The notes under the pieces: model-generated
What the model was told of the DNA's origin: nothing
Seen by the model: only the letters and a program-made list of their open reading frames with translations
The model's database searches: none
Shown: positions 48,812 through 53,268 of the stretch, in pieces
How the letters are laid out: each line of letters starts with the position of its first letter
How positions within the stretch are numbered: position 1 is the first letter of the stretch
Made by a program: the position numbers and the translations under genes
From: an uncultured Lachnospiraceae bacterium
Lineage (GTDB): Bacteria; Bacillota; Clostridia; Lachnospirales; Lachnospiraceae
DNA length: 53,268 nucleotides
Direction: 5' to 3'
NCBI GenBank assembly: GCA_946549035.1
Contig: CAMNQH010000019.1
Coordinates: forward strand, 1 to 53,268

Positions 48812-49890
48812 AATATGCATTGATTGGATGCGGACGCATTTCTCCAAACCACATCGAGGCTGCAAAGAATAACAAACTGGATTTTGCGGCCATGTGCGAT
48901 ATCAAACCGGAGATTATGCAGGAACAGGCGGATAAATTCGGATTAGAGAATGTAAAGCAATACATAGATTATAAGGAACTTCTGGAGAAAGAGCAGCCCC
49001 AACTGGTTGCCATTGCGACAGAATCCGGGAAGCACGCGGCAATCGCCTTAGATTGTATCGCCGCCGGATGCAATGTGATTATTGAGAAGCCCATTGCTCT
49101 TTCCATTGCGGATGCAGATGCAATTATAAGAGCCGGAAAAGAAAAGGGGGTCGTGGTCTGCGCGAACCACCAGAATCGTTTTAACAAATCTATACAGTAT
49201 ATACGAAAAGCCTTGGAGGAGGGACGGTTTGGAAAACTTTCCCATGGCGCGGCCCATGTCCGTTGGAATCGCGGAAAAGAATACTATGAACAGGCGCTTT
49301 GGCGTGGCACTTGGGCCCAGGACGGGGGCTGTCTTATGAATCAGTGCATTCACAATATTGATCTGCTCCGCTGGATGATGGGGGATGAAGTGGAAGAGGT
49401 TATGGCATATACGGATCAGATAGAGCATCCTTATTTGGAAGCAGAAGATCTTGGCATAGCCCTGGTGAAATTCAAGAACGGTTCTTATGGTTTGATCGAA
49501 GGGACTACGAATGTGTATCCCAAGAATCTGGAGGAGACTCTTTATCTGTTTGGAGAGAAAGGAACGGCCAAAGCTGCTGGGACAAGCGATAACATCATTG
49601 AAGAGTGGTGTTTTGCCGATGGGGCGGATCAACCGGAAGAAGTGAAAACGGAATTCAGTGAAAATCCCCCTAATGTCTATGGTTTTGGGCATACGCCTCT
49701 CTATGCCGACGTGATAGACGCCATCCAAAACCACCGCCCTCCCATGGTGGACGGAGAAGCGGGGAAGCGGGCCCTGGAGCTGGTGCTGGCAATTTATAAA
49801 TCAGCTGCAGAACGCCGCCCCATTAATCTGCCCCTGGATGGCTGCAGTACCATGGATTTTGCAGGCAGATTCCAGGAGATTACTCTATGA
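48808..49890 (+). CDS. Gfo/Idh/MocA sugar-nucleotide 3-oxidoreductase (WbpB-like)
   Basis: A 360-residue oxidoreductase with an NAD site YALIGCGRISPNHIEAAK, the signature NVIIEKPIALS, and DGGCLMNQCIHNIDLLRWMMG carrying the D/H-like catalytic region. In the Wbp pathway this enzyme oxidises the 3-OH of UDP-GlcNAcA before transamination. Start at 48808 (AAAGGAAAGAG upstream, ATGA overlap) is preferred over 48790. It lies between the 2-epimerase and acetyltransferase genes, the expected partners. Confidence 0.9.
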   Translation: MKYALIGCGRISPNHIEAAKNNKLDFAAMCDIKPEIMQEQADKFGLENVKQYIDYKELLEKEQPQLVAIATESGKHAAIALDCIAAGCNVIIEKPIALSIADADAIIRAGKEKGVVVCANHQNRFNKSIQYIRKALEEGRFGKLSHGAAHVRWNRGKEYYEQALWRGTWAQDGGCLMNQCIHNIDLLRWMMGDEVEEVMAYTDQIEHPYLEAEDLGIALVKFKNGSYGLIEGTTNVYPKNLEETLYLFGEKGTAKAAGTSDNIIEEWCFADGADQPEEVKTEFSENPPNVYGFGHTPLYADVIDAIQNHRPPMVDGEAGKRALELVLAIYKSAAERRPINLPLDGCSTMDFAGRFQEITL

Positions 49891-50027
49891 AAACGCGAAT
49901 CGGCCGTATAGGAATGGCGATCGGCTTAATTTATTCTGAGGATCACATTCATCCAAACGCTGCAGGAGCAAAGGTGATTGCTTCTATGATTTCTGCAAAG
50001 CTTGTGGAGATCTGCCGTGTAAAGTAA
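49887..50027 (+). CDS. 46-codon remnant of an SGNH hydrolase C-terminus
   Basis: A short frame overlaps the previous stop as ATGA and ends at TAA 50025-50027. Its second half reads SEDHIHPNAAGAKVIASMI, matching the last conserved block of SGNH/GDSL hydrolases (D-x-x-H-P-N-x-x-G), where the Asp and His are catalytic. The Ser, Gly and Asn blocks are missing. It is most simply the leftover 3-prime end of a deleted hydrolase or acetyl-esterase gene, now fused to a short start. Confidence 0.55.
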   Translation: MKTRIGRIGMAIGLIYSEDHIHPNAAGAKVIASMISAKLVEICRVK

Positions 50028-50108
50028 ACGTAGTAAATGTAACAGGGAAGCCGGAGGCGGAACTGATACCGGAAAATAACTGTGAAGGGAAAGAGATTAG
50101 GAGGCGCA

Positions 50109-50693
50109 ATGAGGGACTTTTTTGTACACCCCACCAGCATAGTTGACCATGATGTTGAGATCGGTGAGGGAACGAAGATATGGCACTTTTGTCATATCCA
50201 GCCAGGGGTAAGGATTGGGAAAAACTGTTCTTTCGGCCAGAATGTGAACGTATCTGACAATGTAAAAATTGGAAATGGTGTAAAGGTACAAAACAACGTA
50301 TCTGTTTATGAAGGCGTTGAACTAGGGGATTATGTTTTTTGCGGTCCTTCCTGTGTATTTACCAACGATTTAACTCCCAGGGCAAAGTATCCCAAGGGAC
50401 ATGGGGGATATCAGAGAACGGTGGTGGAAGAGGGAGCGTCTATCGGCGCAAATGCCACGGTGGTATGCGGCCATAGAATCGGAAGCTGGGCGCTGATTGG
50501 CGCCGGAGCGGTAGTAACGTCGGATGTGCCGTCCCATGCCCTGATGCTTGGGGTGCCGGCTGTGAGAAAGGGCTGGGCCTGTGAATGCGGACAGCTTTTA
50601 CCGGGAGAGCTTGTCTGTACAACGTGCGGGCGAAAATATCAGGAGACAAGAGAAGGACTAAAGGAGGTTCCATCATGGAGTTTAGAGACTTAA
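50109..50693 (+). CDS. Sugar-nucleotide N-acetyltransferase (WbpD-like, hexapeptide repeats)
   Basis: A 194-residue left-handed beta-helix protein: FFVHPTSIVDHDVEIGEGTKIWHFCHIQPGVRIGKNCSFGQNV, then VFTNDLTPRAKYP and GASIGANATVVCGHRIGSWALIGAGAVVTSDVP. The HPT-S start and NDLTPRA are typical of WbpD, which acetylates the 3-amino group of UDP-GlcNAc3NA. A four-cysteine zinc ribbon (CEC, CTTC) closes the protein. The ATG at 50109 is preceded by AGGAGG with a short four-base gap; a GTG at 50082 has no ribosome site. Its end overlaps the aminotransferase gene. Confidence 0.9.
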   Translation: MRDFFVHPTSIVDHDVEIGEGTKIWHFCHIQPGVRIGKNCSFGQNVNVSDNVKIGNGVKVQNNVSVYEGVELGDYVFCGPSCVFTNDLTPRAKYPKGHGGYQRTVVEEGASIGANATVVCGHRIGSWALIGAGAVVTSDVPSHALMLGVPAVRKGWACECGQLLPGELVCTTCGRKYQETREGLKEVPSWSLET

Positions 50694-51799
50694 AAGCCCA
50701 ATACCAGGCGTTAAAGCCAGAAATTGACGCAGGGATTCAAAGCGTCATTGACAGTACCGCATTTATTCTTGGAGAACCGGTAGCTGAGCTAGAACGGCGG
50801 CTTGCAGAATATGTGGGCAGAAAATATTGCGTGACATGCGGAAACGGAACAGACGCTTTGCAGCTTGCTCTGATGGTCTGGGGCGTAGGCCCGGGGGACG
50901 CTGTATTCACCTCAGACTTCACTTATTTTGCTTCTGCCGGGACATCCTCTATTCTTGGGGCTACCCCGGTGCTGGTGGATATTGATCTGGCAACATTTAA
51001 TATGGATGCCGATGCTTTGGAACAGCAAATTAAGCGGATACTAGAAGAAGGCAAATTAACGCCAAAGGTAATTGTTCCGGTGGACCTTTTTGGGCAGCCG
51101 GCAGACTATGATAAGATTCTTCCCATTGCAAGAAAATATGGGCTGAAGGTTCTGGAAGACGGGGCTCAGGGATTTGGAGGGAGTTTGAGAGGAAAGCTTG
51201 CCTGTTCTTTTGGCGACATGTCTGCCACATCCTTTTTTCCGGCCAAACCTTTGGGCTGTTATGGCGACGGCGGCGCAGTTTTCACAGACAGTCCCCAGGA
51301 GGAGGCAAGACTAAGGTCGCTGCGGGCACAGGGGAAGAGTCCGGTGGATAAATACGATAACCGTGAGATTGGAATAAACAGCCGCCTGGATACCATACAG
51401 GCAGCGATTTTGCTTCCAAAATTCAGGGCGTTTACAGATTATGAAGTAAAAGATGTCAACAGAGTAGCGAATTGGTATACAGAGAGACTAAAGGAAAAAT
51501 TTGTCACACCCACTGTTCCGGAAGGGTTTCTTTCGTCCTGGGCACAGTATACGATTCTTTTAAAAAGCAAAGCCAAACGGGATGCAATGCAGGCGCGGTT
51601 GAAGGCAAATGGCGTTCCCTCTATGATTTATTATCCCCGGGGACTGCATCAGCAGGAAGCTTACAAAGACATGAAATTGTCGGATGAAATGTTTCCAAAC
51701 ACGGTGGAAGCAACTGGGCGGGTGCTGAGCCTTCCGATGCATCCCTACTTAAAAATAGAAGAAATAGATCGTGTCTGTAAGATTCTTTTGGATCAGTAA
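50675..51799 (+). CDS. DegT/DnrJ/EryC1 family aminotransferase (WbpE-like)
   Basis: A 374-residue PLP enzyme: MEFRDLKAQYQALKPEIDAGI, VTCGNGTDALQLALMVWG, VLEDGAQGFGG, and the PLP lysine Lys191 in TSFFPAKPLGCYGDGGA. WbpE transfers an amino group to the 3-keto sugar acid to give UDP-GlcNAc3NA. The ATG at 50675 follows AAGGAGG by seven to eight bases inside the end of the acetyltransferase gene; the frame open upstream to 50585 is not coding. With WbpB-, D-, I- and A-like neighbours it completes the pathway. Confidence 0.92.
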   Translation: MEFRDLKAQYQALKPEIDAGIQSVIDSTAFILGEPVAELERRLAEYVGRKYCVTCGNGTDALQLALMVWGVGPGDAVFTSDFTYFASAGTSSILGATPVLVDIDLATFNMDADALEQQIKRILEEGKLTPKVIVPVDLFGQPADYDKILPIARKYGLKVLEDGAQGFGGSLRGKLACSFGDMSATSFFPAKPLGCYGDGGAVFTDSPQEEARLRSLRAQGKSPVDKYDNREIGINSRLDTIQAAILLPKFRAFTDYEVKDVNRVANWYTERLKEKFVTPTVPEGFLSSWAQYTILLKSKAKRDAMQARLKANGVPSMIYYPRGLHQQEAYKDMKLSDEMFPNTVEATGRVLSLPMHPYLKIEEIDRVCKILLDQ

Positions 51800-51867
51800 A
51801 ACACCTATAGGGTACATAGAGAAAGCGGTAAAGTGTTGTACTGCAAATGAAAGGAAAAAGAAAAAGC

Positions 51868-53196
51868 ATGAAGTTCAATCATATTTATCAGGGGCTGATA
51901 TCCGGGACGGAGAAGCTGGCGCTTGTGGGTCTAGGTTATGTTGGGATGCCTATTGCAGTAGAATTTGCAAAGCATATCAAGGTAATTGGTTTTGATATTA
52001 ATGAAACACGTATCAATGAGTATGCAAACGGTATAGATGCTACAAATGAAGTAGGGGACGCAATCAAAGACGCCAATGTGGAATTCACAGCGGATCCTGC
52101 CCGGCTGAAAGAAGCCTGTTTTATTGTTGTGGCGGTGCCTACGCCTGTAAATGATGATAACAGTCCGGATCTTCGTCCTGTAAAGGGGGCGTCCCGTACC
52201 GTTGGCCAGCATTTGGCGCCTGGAAGTATCGTCGTCTTTGAATCCACGGTTTACCCGGGCGTAACGGAGGACGTTTGTGTTCCGATCATTGAACAGGAGT
52301 CCGGACTGAAATGCGGCGTGGACTGGAAAATCGGTTATTCTCCTGAACGGATCAACCCCGGGGACCGTGTACATACTTTGACTACCATTCGTAAAGTAGT
52401 TTCGGGTATGGATGAAGAAGCGGCTATGGAAATTAAGAAAGTCTATGATATTGTAATTAAAGCAGGCACTTTTTCCATATCTAATATTAAGACGGCGGAG
52501 GCGGTAAAGGTTGTAGAAAACAGCCAGCGTGATATCAATATAGCGTTTATGAATGAGATTGCAATTATTTGCGATAAGCTGAACATTGATACAGATGAGG
52601 TTCTTGCCGGGATGAATACAAAGTGGAATGCACTGGGCTTTAAACCCGGGTTAGTAGGCGGCCATTGCATCGGCGTTGATCCTTATTACCTAACAAATGT
52701 GTCTGAGAAGCTTGGCTATCACAGCCAGATTATTTTAAACGGCCGCAAGGTCAATGATAGTATGGGGGCTTTTGTGGCGGATGCAGCGATTAAAGAAATG
52801 ATTGAAGCGGGCATGGCCCCCAAGAAAGCCACCGTGGTTATCATGGGGCTTACATTCAAAGAAAATTGTCCGGATACCCGCAACAGCAAGGTAATTGATA
52901 TCATCAACCGGCTAAAAGAGTATGAGATTGAACCGGTTGTGACGGATTCATGGGCGGACGCCGACGTTGCCAGAAGAGAGTATGGCGTAGAGCTGACAGC
53001 ATGGGAAGAGGTGCCGAAGGCAGACTGCGTGATTGTTTCGGTTGGGCACAATGAGTATCGCTCTATGTCCATGATGCAGTTGAAAGAGCTGTTTAAGCCA
53101 GAACTTCCGGATGCCGAGAAGGTAATCGTGGATGTTAAGAGCCTGTATCGTATGGATGAATTGAAGGCATCTGGAATGAGATTTTGGAGATTGTAA
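51868..53196 (+). CDS. UDP-sugar 6-dehydrogenase (WbpA/TviB-like)
   Basis: A 442-residue nucleotide sugar dehydrogenase: NAD site ALVGLGYVGMPIAVEFAKH, VAVPTPVNDDNSPDL, STVYPGVTEDVCVP, SPERINPGD, TAEAVKVVENSQRDINIAFMNE, and the catalytic Cys267 in GGHCIGVDPYYL. It oxidises C6 of UDP-GlcNAc (or UDP-ManNAc) to the uronic acid with two NAD. As the last gene of the WbpI-B-D-E set it most likely makes UDP-GlcNAcA. The start is uncertain between ATG 51847 and 51868; the latter leaves the usual MKFNHIY opening. A hairpin follows. Confidence 0.92.
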   Translation: MKFNHIYQGLISGTEKLALVGLGYVGMPIAVEFAKHIKVIGFDINETRINEYANGIDATNEVGDAIKDANVEFTADPARLKEACFIVVAVPTPVNDDNSPDLRPVKGASRTVGQHLAPGSIVVFESTVYPGVTEDVCVPIIEQESGLKCGVDWKIGYSPERINPGDRVHTLTTIRKVVSGMDEEAAMEIKKVYDIVIKAGTFSISNIKTAEAVKVVENSQRDINIAFMNEIAIICDKLNIDTDEVLAGMNTKWNALGFKPGLVGGHCIGVDPYYLTNVSEKLGYHSQIILNGRKVNDSMGAFVADAAIKEMIEAGMAPKKATVVIMGLTFKENCPDTRNSKVIDIINRLKEYEIEPVVTDSWADADVARREYGVELTAWEEVPKADCVIVSVGHNEYRSMSMMQLKELFKPELPDAEKVIVDVKSLYRMDELKASGMRFWRL

Positions 53197-53213
53197 ATAG
53201 GGGGTTCAGAATG

Positions 53214-53256
53214 AAAAGGGGGTGTCGCACTAAGCAATTAGTGCGCAGCTCCTTTT
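53214..53256 (+). terminator. Terminator at the end of the polysaccharide locus
   Basis: GCACTAA (53227-53233) pairs with TTAGTGC (53238-53244) around a four-base loop; an outer AAAAGG/CCTTTT pairing extends it. The U-tract is only CCTTTTCT, so strength is moderate. It follows the dehydrogenase stop by ~18 bases. Confidence 0.65.
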
Positions 53257-53268
53257 CTGTGAAAAAAA

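Overview
The window looks like chromosome of a low-to-mid-GC anaerobic Firmicute, most likely a gut Lachnospiraceae. The reasons are strong AGGAGG ribosome sites, sigma-A promoters with 17-base spacers, ABC sugar uptake feeding a GH65 phosphorylase, a lone crotonase, an Rpn/PD-(D/E)XK protein and a helicase-headed polysaccharide locus. No rRNA, tRNA, CRISPR array or intact insertion sequence was seen.

Layout. 0-5.2 kb: the end of a GH13 glucan enzyme, a membrane-anchored unknown plus phosphoesterase pair, an AEC transporter, a GNAT, and a VOC plus EthD-like pair. 5.2-6.9 kb (minus strand): proC and an AraC regulator. 7.0-15.9 kb: a carbohydrate locus with a sugar isomerase/epimerase, a Gfo/Idh/MocA oxidoreductase, a LacI regulator, a binding protein with two permeases, and a GH65 phosphorylase. 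LacI-type palindromes sit at the transporter promoter. 16-20.3 kb (minus strand): a secreted SH3/FN3 protein, crt, a nested palindromic repeat element and a two-gene membrane operon. 20.7-23.2 kb: an Rpn-like protein with an octapeptide expansion, and a MATE pump. 23.2-29.9 kb (minus strand): a regulator-led operon with two MFS transporters, an S15 peptidase and an M32 carboxypeptidase homologue that has lost its zinc motif. 30.1-30.9 kb (minus strand): a secreted protein of fourteen 17-residue Cys/His repeats.

31.7-53.2 kb is one long plus-strand surface-polysaccharide locus: helicase, DegT aminotransferase, PglC-like priming transferase, WecD-like GNAT, MaoC hydratase, four GT4-type glycosyltransferases, a WbpG/PseA-type amidotransferase, Wzy, an asparagine-synthase-like gene split by an in-frame stop, Wzx, a hexapeptide acyltransferase, and a WbpI-B-D-E-A set. 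That set predicts UDP-ManNAc3NAcA as a building block. The aminotransferase-GNAT-hydratase trio resembles the logic of anthrose-type hydroxyacylamido sugars.

The most striking regulatory feature lies just upstream of this locus. Two near-identical 28-bp sites in opposite orientation, each built as inverted 9-base arms around a 9-base asymmetric spacer, bracket about 370 bp. That segment carries a very good promoter (TTGACA, 17 bases, TATAAA) now pointing away from the locus. This has the architecture of an invertible promoter (phase switch), and flipping it would place the promoter about 90 bases before the helicase start. It is inferred from sequence alone; no recombinase gene is in the window.
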